Made by a program: the position numbers and the translations under genes
Notes under the pieces: model-generated
Seen by the model: only the letters and a program-made list of their open reading frames with translations
The model's database searches: none
Told to the model about the DNA's origin: nothing
Shown: piece after piece, positions 1-8,225 of the stretch
How positions within the stretch are numbered: the stretch's first letter is position 1
Layout: every line of letters begins with the position of its first letter
Assembly: GCF_900110165.1 (NCBI RefSeq)
Contig: NZ_FOCQ01000013.1
Coordinates: 1-64,000, forward strand
Reading direction: 5' to 3'
Source of the DNA: Lihuaxuella thermophila
GTDB lineage: Bacteria; Bacillota; Bacilli; Thermoactinomycetales; Thermoactinomycetaceae
Length of the DNA stretch: 64,000 nucleotides

Positions 1-3000
1 TTCCCGACTGCTGGCTGTACTCATAATAAACTTTGATGTTGTCAAAAGCTTTGGTTGTCTTGATCTGGGCGGTTTTATGTTCCCAGTCATGGGACCTGGA
101 CTTGTTAAAGTGGAAGGTAAAGGTTTCTTGTAAAGTCGTTCCGCTGTACGTTTCGATGATATAACCGTAGATTCCTCCGTTTGGATTCGGATTTTGTACT
201 TTGGAGAAACCGGATACGGTCAGCAGAGCCCCGGCTCCGCCGCTGAGCTTGACATCCTGGCGCAGCGATTTCCACAGGGCGGATTTCCCGACGATGCGGA
301 AGGAGTGGTTGCCCGCATGTTTCTCCGTCGTATCAATTCCGTCTACACCCGTGGAAATCTCCATGCTGCCGTCGGCCAGCCAACGGTCCGGAATGTTATC
401 GGCCGGGTCGGAATCGCGTTCAAGATCCCCGTTTTCCAGGACGTTATAGGCTCCGTTAAACTCTTCCTCCACTTGAAGACCGTCGAAATAGTAATCCCCT
501 ATCTTTCCTCCTGCCGAGACATAGGCGCGAATCTGTAATTGGTTAATACCGGCAGGGAAATCGCCCGGATGGATGACGACATGCAGTCGGGTCGAGTCTT
601 GATTTCCGGTAATGCTGGCACTCCGATAGGCAATGTTTTGATAGACGCCATCCTTATAGCCGAATACGTAAATCGTGCCCTGTCCATTGGCATTCACTGT
701 TTTTACATTTCCGCTGAACACATACGTTTTGGCTGGATTATAGGGGATGAGCTTTCCGCCTACAGCCGCACTCGTCTGTGGGTTGGAAATCTTCACACTC
801 CTGCTCCCCAGAGTCACACCATCTGTAGTGAGTCCGGGGCTTGCCCACGAGAATGTCGCTGTCCCCGCCTTGGTTTCCCAATCATCCGGCCAGTTGTCCG
901 CATTCCGGTCCAGCTCAAAGCTTCCATTGTTGGCCAGATTGCTGCCGGGGCTCATCGCGGATGTTTCTTCGATCACGTTTCCGTAAGCATCATATTTGGT
1001 CGCGGAAGATTTTTCGGCCGGGTCCGTGGTTGATGTCTGATTCGTTTTATCGTCGTACTCATTGGTTGTGGTATTGCCGTTGGCATCCGTTTCTTTGATC
1101 GGGTTGTTGTTTTCGTCATAGGTGGTGGTTGTGGTTTCGTTTAATGGATTGGTCACTTTGGTCAGGTTGCCGTTGGCATCGTATGTGTAGTTATAGGTCG
1201 CCGAGCTGTTGGCTGCGTTTGCATTGGCATCTTTTTGGCTGACCAGCTGGTTTTCATTGTTATAGGTAAAGGTTTGTTTGTAATTGAGGCCGGCCGGGTC
1301 CTGGGTAATTTGCACCACATTGCCGTAGTCGTTGTGGGTGTACAGGGTTTTAGTTCCCTTCGGATCGGTGACGGTGGTGAGTTTGTTTACCGTGTCGTAG
1401 GCAAAGGTGGTGGTCGCTGTCTGGACAGACCCGCCTACAGTAATGGGATAAGCAAGCGTCTGAACCTTGTCATCGGCGGTGTAGGTCACGGTTTTCTTGT
1501 TTCCGTTGGGATCGGTAAAGCCTTTCAGGTTATGGTTGGTTTCATATTCATAGGTGACGGTAGACAAGCTGGTACCCGCTGCATCTTTCTTGGTGACGCT
1601 GATCAGGTCGCCGCTTGCGTTGTAGCTGTACTCGATGGTTCGGCTGGCCGGGTCCGTGATCCTGGAAATTCGGTTATTGGCATCATAGGTGATGGTACTG
1701 ATGCGGTTCGATGCATCGGTGATTCGGATCGGGAGAGCCCCTGAATAGTTAATGGTGGTGGTGTTCTCGTTCGGGTCGATCATTTTCCATATATAGCCGG
1801 TGGTCGTGAAAATGTATTGATTTTGGGATGCATCTGTCAGGGTATAGGTACCGTCGGCATTTTTCTTCAGCTCCAACTGAAGAACCTGGGAAGTATCATA
1901 GGTTCCATCCCCATTGGGGGTAAAGCTGTGCAGGGTGCCATCGGCGTCTTTGTACTGGATCGGTCCGTCTCCGCTGTCATAGAGATGCTGTTCGATATTG
2001 GAGGTCCAGCCGTAACCGAACAGCCCCGATGTGTTGGCCCGGCTGTTGTAGGCTCGGGAAACACTGGCAGGGATGCCGCGGCCCGGAATATTCAGGTCGG
2101 ATTCGGGTAAGTAGAAGTTTCCGTTATAGGTGTTGACATTGGTTGCCGCAGATGTCCAGAATGGTTCTTCTCCCAGCGGACTGATCGTATAGGTGATGAC
2201 CAGCTTGGGCTTTTGGGTCGGGTCGGTCGCATAGTCACTGGAACGAAATGATTTCCGGTCATTGGTTTCGGTCTGATGGCGAAGGGAGACTCCGTAGTTT
2301 TTGGTTGTCCCGCTGTACCAGCCCCGGGCGAGGGAAGTCAGATCCCAGCTGTATTCGCCTGCACCCCCGACGGTGGTCGAAGAAAGGAGGCTCCCAATGG
2401 ACGGCTGATTGTTCCAGGTGACACTGGATGAAGACCAGTTGGAAGTGACCGGATACAGGTTGACCTGCTGGTTGGCCACCGTGGAATACTGGTTTAGGTA
2501 AAGTCTGGCTGAGCTGATTTGCGCTCCGCTCAACAGCGGTTGCAATTGAAACTTGATAAAGGAACGGGTGATTCCGTAGTCTGTATAGGTTCCGGTAATC
2601 AGGTAGGTTAGACTGCCATAATTGGTTCCTTGTACGGTTGTGTCCTTGTTACCGACAAACGCATCGTACGTATCGTTGGTTCCCTGGATCGTTAAGGAAG
2701 GGTCAATCGCTACCGGATAAGCACGTTTGGGATCTTTCAGCCATTCTTCGTCTGCTTTCACATCGAGATAGGTTTTGTTCCCTTCCGTGCGCAGTTCCAG
2801 TTTGACATCATGGGAGATGGAATCTTTCGCGTCTACCATGACCGGACGGGGGATGGTAAACAAGGCTTTCCCTTTGCTGTCGACAAACTGGATGGACCCG
2901 TCTTTTTGCGGGACGGGCTTCGCATGTTGCACGTTCATGCCCATGGTAAAGGTGGATTTCCCATTGTATTTGTGAAGAATCCATTCTTCTTTCACGCCGG

Positions 3001-3520
3001 AGTTGTCCGTGTGATAAACCAGGTCGGTCTCCGGATAAATGCCTTTGTAAGAGACTTTATTATTCTTCGTTTGAGCAGGCACATTTGCACCGTCGATCAG
3101 GTGGAAATCCACTTTGGCTTTTCCCAGTTGGAATCGGACCAATTTTTTGGATTTTGATTGTTTTGCGAATCCAATGCGGAATTTATTGGCTTTGTTGATG
3201 TAAGGCAGTTCGGGGTCCAGTGCTTTCGTTCCCGAAACAGCTACGACCTGGTTGTCGATCTCTTTCCAGGCGCCATCTTCCTGGTAGTGGACGGGTTCCA
3301 GGTATTCTTCCTGAATGTACGTTTTCCCGTCTCCTTTGATAAAGGTTTTGGAGTTTTCGGTCCTCAGCTCCACGACTTCCTGCCGGCTGTTAAAGAGTTC
3401 CTTTTTCGCCTTATCGGCTGCGTAGGCATCTGAGTAACCGGGTAAAAGAGTTGCACCCATTAAAGAGACAATCACAATGACAGAAATCCAGCTAAGCCTT
3501 TTCATCCATCTCTGACTCAT
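1..3520 (-). CDS. Secreted RHS/YD-repeat wall protein (WapA-like), 5' part only
   Basis: About 1173 residues are visible; the 3' end lies outside the window. I checked the frame at three distant points (near 3520, 1189 and 115) and it stays open. Residues 1-35 form a Sec signal ending near AYA. About residues 260-447 resemble a DNRLRE-type beta domain. Around 475-515 lies the RHS N-terminal motif region (RAYNSR, GYGW). From about 590 to 860 come YD repeats such as TYDANNR and YTYDANGNLTKV. Two later stretches (about 870 and 1030, NGSFELDRN and NGDLERD) look like carbohydrate-binding jelly-roll starts. In this family the variable C-terminal toxin tip and an immunity gene follow, and these would lie left of the window. 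The start is ATG 3520-3518 behind a GGGAGAG ribosome site. A contact-dependent toxin or wall-matrix role is inferred. Confidence 0.9.
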   Translation of the reverse strand, partial: MSQRWMKRLSWISVIVIVSLMGATLLPGYSDAYAADKAKKELFNSRQEVVELRTENSKTFIKGDGKTYIQEEYLEPVHYQEDGAWKEIDNQVVAVSGTKALDPELPYINKANKFRIGFAKQSKSKKLVRFQLGKAKVDFHLIDGANVPAQTKNNKVSYKGIYPETDLVYHTDNSGVKEEWILHKYNGKSTFTMGMNVQHAKPVPQKDGSIQFVDSKGKALFTIPRPVMVDAKDSISHDVKLELRTEGNKTYLDVKADEEWLKDPKRAYPVAIDPSLTIQGTNDTYDAFVGNKDTTVQGTNYGSLTYLITGTYTDYGITRSFIKFQLQPLLSGAQISSARLYLNQYSTVANQQVNLYPVTSNWSSSSVTWNNQPSIGSLLSSTTVGGAGEYSWDLTSLARGWYSGTTKNYGVSLRHQTETNDRKSFRSSDYATDPTQKPKLVITYTISPLGEEPFWTSAATNVNTYNGNFYLPESDLNIPGRGIPASVSRAYNSRANTSGLFGYGWTSNIEQHLYDSGDGPIQYKDADGTLHSFTPNGDGTYDTSQVLQLELKKNADGTYTLTDASQNQYIFTTTGYIWKMIDPNENTTTINYSGALPIRITDASNRISTITYDANNRISRITDPASRTIEYSYNASGDLISVTKKDAAGTSLSTVTYEYETNHNLKGFTDPNGNKKTVTYTADDKVQTLAYPITVGGSVQTATTTFAYDTVNKLTTVTDPKGTKTLYTHNDYGNVVQITQDPAGLNYKQTFTYNNENQLVSQKDANANAANSSATYNYTYDANGNLTKVTNPLNETTTTTYDENNNPIKETDANGNTTTNEYDDKTNQTSTTDPAEKSSATKYDAYGNVIEETSAMSPGSNLANNGSFELDRNADNWPDDWETKAGTATFSWASPGLTTDGVTLGSRSVKISNPQTSAAVGGKLIPYNPAKTYVFSGNVKTVNANGQGTIYVFGYKDGVYQNIAYRSASITGNQDSTRLHVVIHPGDFPAGINQLQIRAYVSAGGKIGDYYFDGLQVEEEFNGAYNVLENGDLERDSDPADNIPDRWLADGSMEISTGVDGIDTTEKHAGNHSFRIVGKSALWKSLRQDVKLSGGAGALLTVSGFSKVQNPNPNGGIYGYIIETYSGTTLQETFTFHFNKSRSHDWEHKTAQIKTTKAFDNIKVYYEYSQQSG

Positions 3521-4243
3521 GTGCTCTCTCCCTTTGTTAGGATGATTGGTATTGGTGAAAAGAACAGCAGGATCGGATGAAGATCAGCTCCCTCCTTACG
3601 CCTTAAGATCGCGATTTTTTAACAGATCGTTAAAAAACATTGTCAATTTAGTGACGTTTATAATTTACAGTCTTCTCATGTAATTTGTAAATATATTTTC
3701 CATTCGGACTTATATTAAATTTATGTTACGAAATTAAAGTAATAAATTTACCAATCCATGATGTGAGATTGGATAATTAGGAAAAATTTTATATTATATC
3801 TGGATATAAAGAAGAAATAGGGAGTTTTTACCGGTAGAAGAGATGACAATTTATGGGGATTTATTTGGTTGTTTCAACAGCAGTGATTAGCAAACTAAAA
3901 ACAGAAACCAATTATTAGCAGGGAAAAAGGGGTTAAATCATTCGCAGCGAGAGCGGATTCATTGGAGTGCTTGTTGTTTTGGCTGGAAATGATGCGGTGG
4001 ATAGAGTTATTTGGAAGATATTCATCTCAGATATGACAACATAAGTACGCAAAATATAAGATCTTTGGCAAGTTGCAGGTGGGAAAGAATCAACAATATA
4101 ACAAACCCCGGTACTCACATTAAAAGTGAATACCAGGGTTTGTAGATGGAATGCGGAACTTCAATATTTTTAGAGAGACTCATTGTCTTTATGTATCCCT
4201 GACGCATGCATCCAATGTAGAAGGAGCCTACTTTTCACCTTCT
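3521..4243. other. AT-rich intergenic region between wapA-like gene and peptide array
   Basis: About 720 bases without a convincing gene. The right half contains the hairpin at 4101-4140; the left half is AT-rich and would hold the promoter of the RHS gene. No operator or RNA motif was recognised. Confidence 0.5.
4101..4140 (-). terminator. Hairpin downstream of the peptide array
   Basis: AAACCCCGGTACTCAC and GTGAATACCAGGGTTT form a 16-bp stem with two G-T pairs around a 7-base loop. On the minus strand it is followed by a T-rich stretch (TTTGTTATATTGTT), so it probably ends the regulator-peptide transcript. Confidence 0.6.
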
Positions 4244-4294
4244 TTACGGATCGGGTTCCGTATCATCGCCGAAGAAATGGATTTTCTCATTCAT
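4244..4294 (-). CDS. Leaderless 16-residue peptide, third copy
   Basis: Encodes MNEKIHFFGDDTEPDP. It starts with ATG 4294-4292, eight bases after an AAAGGAGG site, and ends with TAA. It is the last of three tandem copies, about 76-77 bp apart, downstream of the HTH-TPR regulator. Compared with copy one the backbone EKI.(F/V)FGDD...P.P is kept while several codons differ. That pattern suggests selection on the peptide rather than only on DNA. No signal peptide or hydrophobic stretch is present. A role as a signalling peptide for the adjacent TPR protein is inferred from context only. Confidence 0.65.
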   Translation of the reverse strand: MNEKIHFFGDDTEPDP

Positions 4295-4319
4295 AAAAAG
4301 AACCTCCTTTTTCCCTTAT

Positions 4320-4370
4320 TTAAGGTTCTGGTTCCGGATCATCGCCATAGAAACGGATTTTCCCGTCTAT
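4320..4370 (-). CDS. Leaderless peptide, middle copy, ATA in place of ATG
   Basis: A reading frame of the same length as its neighbours encodes (I)DGKIRFYGDDPEPEP and ends in TAA. The position of the start codon holds ATA, at the usual distance from a GGGAGGG ribosome site. An in-frame GTG lies 21 bases further upstream but precedes that ribosome site. The copy is either silent or translated weakly from ATA, or from the upstream GTG as a longer peptide. The coding part is otherwise intact, so loss of the start would be recent. Confidence 0.5.
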   Translation of the reverse strand: MDGKIRFYGDDPEPEP

Positions 4371-4396
4371 AAAAAGACCCTCCCTTTTCACCTTCT

Positions 4397-4447
4397 TTAA
4401 GGCTCTGGTACCGGATCATCGCCGAAGACACGAATCTTCTCACTCAT
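4397..4447 (-). CDS. Leaderless 16-residue peptide, first copy, next to HTH-TPR gene
   Basis: Encodes MSEKIRVFGDDPVPEP. The AAAGGAGG ribosome site overlaps the TAA stop of the HTH-TPR gene (14 bases separate the stop codon and this ATG), so the two are almost certainly co-transcribed and possibly translationally coupled. The peptide has a basic N-terminus (EKIR) and an acidic, proline-rich C-terminal half (GDDPVPEP). RRNPP regulators are typically followed by a small gene for their cognate peptide. Here that place is taken by a three-copy array. Export route and mature form cannot be seen from sequence. Confidence 0.7.
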   Translation of the reverse strand: MSEKIRVFGDDPVPEP

Positions 4448-4461
4448 AGGAAGAACCTCCT

Positions 4462-5727
4462 TTATTCATAAAGACCTTTAGCCTTGTAATAGAGTTTCGA
4501 ATATTTGATGTAGTTGGTCTCGTCTCCCAGGAAGAGATATGCCTGCATCAACCCGTGGAGAGCCTCCAGGTTGGTATGTTCATCTGAATGGAGCGTGCAG
4601 GCTTCCGCAAATGCGGCCCGCGCCTCCTCATACTTGGCCTCCGACAGAAAGACCTTTCCGATCGAGAGCAGTGCTTGAGAGTATTGTACCATGTTATTTT
4701 CTCTTTTCGCAATTTTTTTCGTTTTCTCTAATATCTCACGGGCCAGCGGATAGTCCTTTTTTTCGATATAGACGATGCCGAGTCTGAGGCGGGCCTCAAG
4801 GATTAACCACTGCCTTCGTGAAATCTTTTCTTTCAGGTCGATTGCCGCCCGGAGGCATTGTTCCGCCCGGTGCAGCTTTCCGCTTTCCCGGTAGATGTCC
4901 GCCAGGGTGATGTACAGCTCTACTTCCCGCTCATGATTATAATTGATCCTGGCGATTTCCAGCCCTTTTTTCGCACAATCCGCCGCCGAGTCGTAAAGTT
5001 TGATGTCCTTTTTGAGCTTTGCTTTTAAAACATAGACCCCGATCGCGGCCCCAATATTGATCTCAAGAGAATCTATTTTGATTTCATCCAGTGTTTTCAA
5101 CGCTTCTTCCGGCCGGCCGAGAGACCGTAAAAAGATTGCCTTATTCGTTAACAGATTGATGTAGTAATATCTCCGCTGTCCGTCGAGATCAAAAATCTTC
5201 AAGGCTTCCTCCACATAGCGCAACGCTTTCTCCTTATGGCCATGTTGTATGAATGCAATGACGGACAGGTGGGTCAGACAACAGGCTTTTAAATTGGTTC
5301 TCTCGTGATCTGTGGTTTTCTCCAGTAGTTGCAGGGCCCGATGAAAATAGTCAGCGGCCCGGTCATACTGCTCCACATTGTAAAAACAGACACCTTTGAG
5401 AAAATCGAGATGCGGACCCTTGTATTCAGCGGGGAGCCTGGATAATTCCGACAGTGTATCCCGCGGTTTGGAATTGGCTTTGTTTTCAAGGATCAAGAGA
5501 TAAAGATTCCGGTCTTCTTCTTTCTCTTTTTCCAAGTCGGACAGTTCCGATAAATCAATGTCCAGCTTGCGCAAGATATACTGGACTTTCACCGGGTTCT
5601 GGCACAAGCCGCGCTCGATGGCCGACAGGGTGGTGCGGGGAATATGCTCGTCCGACAGATCCTCTTGCCTTAAATGTCGCTCTTTGCGCACTTTTCTGAT
5701 TAATTTTCCGACCTTCTCAAAATCCAT
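4462..5727 (-). CDS. HTH-TPR transcriptional regulator, RRNPP-like
   Basis: A 421-residue cytoplasmic protein. Residues about 8-60 are an XRE-type helix-turn-helix (VGKLIRKVRKER, IPRTTLSAIERG). From about residue 95 to the end the protein is all-helical with repeated TPR signatures (YDRAADYFHRALQLLE, PEEALKTLDEI, YEEARAAFAEAC). Length and order match the PlcR/NprR/AimR-like class of peptide-sensing regulators. The start is ATG behind AAGGAGGG. Three small peptide frames follow directly. A 10-bp inverted repeat lies upstream (5758-5819). Target genes are unknown; autoregulation and control of nearby genes are inferred. It could also be a TPR regulator that senses something else, but the tandem peptides argue for peptide sensing. 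Confidence 0.9.
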   Translation of the reverse strand: MDFEKVGKLIRKVRKERHLRQEDLSDEHIPRTTLSAIERGLCQNPVKVQYILRKLDIDLSELSDLEKEKEEDRNLYLLILENKANSKPRDTLSELSRLPAEYKGPHLDFLKGVCFYNVEQYDRAADYFHRALQLLEKTTDHERTNLKACCLTHLSVIAFIQHGHKEKALRYVEEALKIFDLDGQRRYYYINLLTNKAIFLRSLGRPEEALKTLDEIKIDSLEINIGAAIGVYVLKAKLKKDIKLYDSAADCAKKGLEIARINYNHEREVELYITLADIYRESGKLHRAEQCLRAAIDLKEKISRRQWLILEARLRLGIVYIEKKDYPLAREILEKTKKIAKRENNMVQYSQALLSIGKVFLSEAKYEEARAAFAEACTLHSDEHTNLEALHGLMQAYLFLGDETNYIKYSKLYYKAKGLYE

Positions 5728-5757
5728 TACAAAATCCCTCCTTTTTTATCATTATTC

Positions 5758-5819
5758 ACCATTTTTCTCCCATAGGCAATCATGATCGGAATGATTCATC
5801 ATGACGAATGAAAAATGGT
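5758..5819. promoter_or_regulatory. Nested inverted repeat upstream of the HTH-TPR gene
   Basis: ACCATTTTTC (5758-5767) and GAAAAATGGT (5810-5819) are a perfect 10-bp inverted repeat. Between them lies a second inverted repeat, CATGAT...ATCATG. It sits 31-92 bases before the regulator start, a sensible place for an autoregulatory operator. Confidence 0.4.
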
Positions 5820-5959
5820 AATGGAAGCCATTTGATCCGATATGACAGGAACAGGAAAAAAATGAATCTAATTTCTGTAATTTGTTGAACACAATTTTCC
5901 AGGTTCCTATACTGTAATTAATCCGGATATTCAGAAAAAATTCAAAAGGGTTGTTGCAT

Positions 5960-6172
5960 ATGGTGATACCATTTGCTCCGCGCAAGAAACGTCCGGGCGC
6001 CGATGTAAACCATCTGACACACGCATTTATATTTTTAAAAACCCCGGACGGAAAATCCATCATCCTTCGCCTGGCTGATGTACAGGTGAAAACCGCAAAC
6101 AGCCAAACGACCATCACGGGAAAAAGCATCCGCTTGCTGCGAAGGGAGGGAAAGAAAGGAGTTAAAATGTGA
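5960..6172 (+). CDS. Small protein of unknown function
   Basis: A 70-residue protein beginning MVIPFAPRKKRPG, rich in basic residues at both ends, with a predicted beta-rich middle (AFIFLKTPDGKSIILRL, VQVKTANSQTTITG). The start is ATG 5960, nine bases after AAAAGGG; nearby TTG codons at 5951 and 5954 lie too close to that site. It is divergent from the HTH-TPR gene and about 120 bases before another small gene, so it may share a transcript with it. I do not recognise a family. A reading frame by chance is not excluded. Confidence 0.45.
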   Translation: MVIPFAPRKKRPGADVNHLTHAFIFLKTPDGKSIILRLADVQVKTANSQTTITGKSIRLLRREGKKGVKM

Positions 6173-6290
6173 ACGCATGCACAAAACATCCCGAGGCGGC
6201 AACCGGTGGGGTGAACAGAAAAAATGAGGTTGACTGTTTATGTGATTCGATTTGACCGGTTCAGGGAAGAACCAAAAAGGGGGGAGAGAT

Positions 6291-6542
6291 GTGGAAGAAA
6301 GAGAGATTGTAATCAGACTGGACCGAGAAGCCAAACGGATCGTTTGCCGTTTGTTGCGTCAACATGTAGAAGCGCTCAAGGAGAAGGCAGAGGGGCAAAA
6401 AACGTTCACCCGGCTGCTGCTGGCACATGAAATGGACCGCACCAGCTGTGTTCTCGATCAAATTGCCACCCAATGGGCACAGGCGCTTCCATCATTGCCT
6501 GCAATGTCAGCTTTGCCGGAGCCGGATGCTCCTGAACAGTGA
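6291..6542 (+). CDS. Small helical protein of unknown function
   Basis: An 83-residue protein starting at GTG 6291 just after AAGGGGGGAGAG. The first two thirds are charged and probably helical (EIVIRLDREAKRIVCRLLRQHVE), followed by a proline-rich tail (PSLPAMSALPEPDAPEQ). No signal peptide or membrane segment. It is followed by a clear terminator at 6620-6666, which supports a real transcript. Family not recognised. Confidence 0.5.
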   Translation: MEEREIVIRLDREAKRIVCRLLRQHVEALKEKAEGQKTFTRLLLAHEMDRTSCVLDQIATQWAQALPSLPAMSALPEPDAPEQ

Positions 6543-6619
6543 GAACAGGATGGGACAAGCTTGATCTCCTTGGTCTTGCAGACCTGAGTGTGAACGGATC
6601 TTGAGACATTTATCAAATT

Positions 6620-6666
6620 GAAAAGCGGTATCAACCATGACTGGGTGGATGATGCCGCTTTTTCTA
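6620..6666 (+). terminator. Rho-independent terminator
   Basis: AAAAGCGGTATCA pairs with TGATGCCGCTTTT (one G-T pair), followed by T-rich sequence. It ends the transcript of the two small genes before it. Confidence 0.8.
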
Positions 6667-6873
6667 TTTTTCGATCAGGGCGCACCCGGGAAGAACACGT
6701 CCGCTTGTAAGGGAATAAATATAGAATTATAATAAAAATAAATACAAAAATGATGTAAATAAAAAATTTTATACAAACTCCATTGTTCATTGACAATCTT
6801 TTGACAGCAGATAAAAAAAAGAGCGCTATTTTTTGAGTAGAAGCCATCCCATAGGAAAAGGTGGAGCGACATC

Positions 6874-7947
6874 ATGAGGCATAGGTGGAAGGTTTTTTAC
6901 TCATTTATTTTCGTGCTGAGCCTTTTGTTTCCGCTGGTTCCCGAACGATCTGATGCCGCCGCTTATTCGGCGACGGTAGCCCAGGTGGTGGACGGGGATA
7001 CGATTCACTTGACCGAGTCCGTTTTGGGAACGACAAAGGTTCGCCTGTTGTCCATCGATGCGCCTGAAACCAATTACAACGGGCAGGCGCAAAATCCGTG
7101 GGGAACAAATGCGAAAAACTATCTGGCTCAGTTGTTGCCCCCCGGAACCCGGATCACCATTGAAACCGATGTAGAGGAAAAAGATGCGTATGGGCGTCTG
7201 TTGGCTCATGTCTGGAAAGGAACCCTGGATGTGAATAAAGAGATGGTCCGGCAAGGGCATGCGGTCACCTATTACATCTGGCCCAACATGAAATACTTTG
7301 AGGACTATCAGTCTGCTTATCTGGAAGCAAGACAAGCCGGCAGGGGGATGTGGAATCCGTCCAACCCCATTCCGGAACTCCCGTTTGAATTTCGGGATCG
7401 TGTTTCGGGAAGCAGCCAGGATAAATATGTAGGGGATTACTACACGAAGAAGTATGTCGACCCGGCCGACTATAAACAAATTCCGATTGAGAACCGCGTC
7501 TTTTTCTTCACCGAAGCCGATGCCCAGTCGGCCGGATATTCGAAAGAAGGGGGAGGCCAACCCCCGGCCGGGCTGTATATTAACGAAGTTCTGCCGGCTC
7601 CACAGTCCAGGTATACGCAAGAATTTGTCGAGATTTACAATGCCGGTTCTTCTTCCGTCGATCTCAGCGGCTATGTGATTGACGATATTACAGGGGGCGG
7701 TTCAGCTCCGTACACCATTCCGTCCGGAACGGTCATTCCCGCCAAAGGTTATTTTGTCTGGGAAACCAACAACTACTTTAATAACGCCGGGGATACCGTT
7801 ACGCTCAAAGCCAGGGATGGTACGGTCCTGGATCAATACTCCTATTCCGGTACCGCTTACGACGCATCCTGGTATCGCAAGCCGGATGGCGGGACCTGGA
7901 GCTCGCAACAAGATACGACTCCGACCAAGGGAGCAGCTAATTACTGA
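6874..7947 (+). CDS. Secreted thermonuclease with C-terminal lamin-tail domain
   Basis: A 357-residue exported protein. Residues 1-29 are a Sec signal. About 30-160 is a staphylococcal-nuclease fold with VVDGDTIHL, R57, D62, E65 (VRLLSIDAPET) and R108 (DAYGRLLAHV). These correspond to the Arg35, Glu43 and Arg87 catalytic set with the expected spacing. From about 235 to the end is a lamin-tail domain (INEVLPAP, EFVEIYNAG, SGYVIDD). It probably degrades extracellular DNA or RNA for nutrients or biofilm remodelling. The lamin-tail module may bind the wall or DNA (inference). The start is ATG after AAAGGTGGAG. It stands alone and is closed by a strong terminator. Confidence 0.93.
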   Translation: MRHRWKVFYSFIFVLSLLFPLVPERSDAAAYSATVAQVVDGDTIHLTESVLGTTKVRLLSIDAPETNYNGQAQNPWGTNAKNYLAQLLPPGTRITIETDVEEKDAYGRLLAHVWKGTLDVNKEMVRQGHAVTYYIWPNMKYFEDYQSAYLEARQAGRGMWNPSNPIPELPFEFRDRVSGSSQDKYVGDYYTKKYVDPADYKQIPIENRVFFFTEADAQSAGYSKEGGGQPPAGLYINEVLPAPQSRYTQEFVEIYNAGSSSVDLSGYVIDDITGGGSAPYTIPSGTVIPAKGYFVWETNNYFNNAGDTVTLKARDGTVLDQYSYSGTAYDASWYRKPDGGTWSSQQDTTPTKGAANY

Positions 7948-7954
7948 ATACGTT

Positions 7955-8001
7955 AAAAAAGCGCTGTTTTCTCAGTTTTTAAGAGAGAACAGCGCTTTTT
8001 T
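7955..8001 (+). terminator. Rho-independent terminator of the nuclease gene
   Basis: A 19-bp near-perfect stem (AAAAAAGCGCTGTTTTCTC with GAGAGAACAGCGCTTTTTT) and a short loop ending in T6. Confidence 0.95.
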
Positions 8002-8225
8002 CGGGTTGGAATGTGTTTATTCACGCTAACAGAGCTTCTAGCATCTTTTATGTTTACTCGGGTATAATTTTTGTACAATGGGATAATTAAAAATATTTTA
8101 TACTTAATGGTATTACTTCGTAGCCGGACACTCCATGGAGGAATGGGGTGAATGGCTGTGATGAAGCTCTTGAGGAGAGCAGATTTCTTTTGAGGTTCCA
8201 TCATTCATGAAAAGGGTGAATTCAC

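Noticed and set aside
4200-4243. Possible fourth peptide copy behind the array
   Set aside because: A ribosome-site-like remnant (GTAGGCTCCTTCT) is present, but the sequence after it does not encode the GDD motif.
6901-7620. Long open frame antisense to the nuclease gene
   Set aside because: It is the shadow of a GC-biased real gene with clear catalytic motifs; the antisense product has no recognisable features and no ribosome site.
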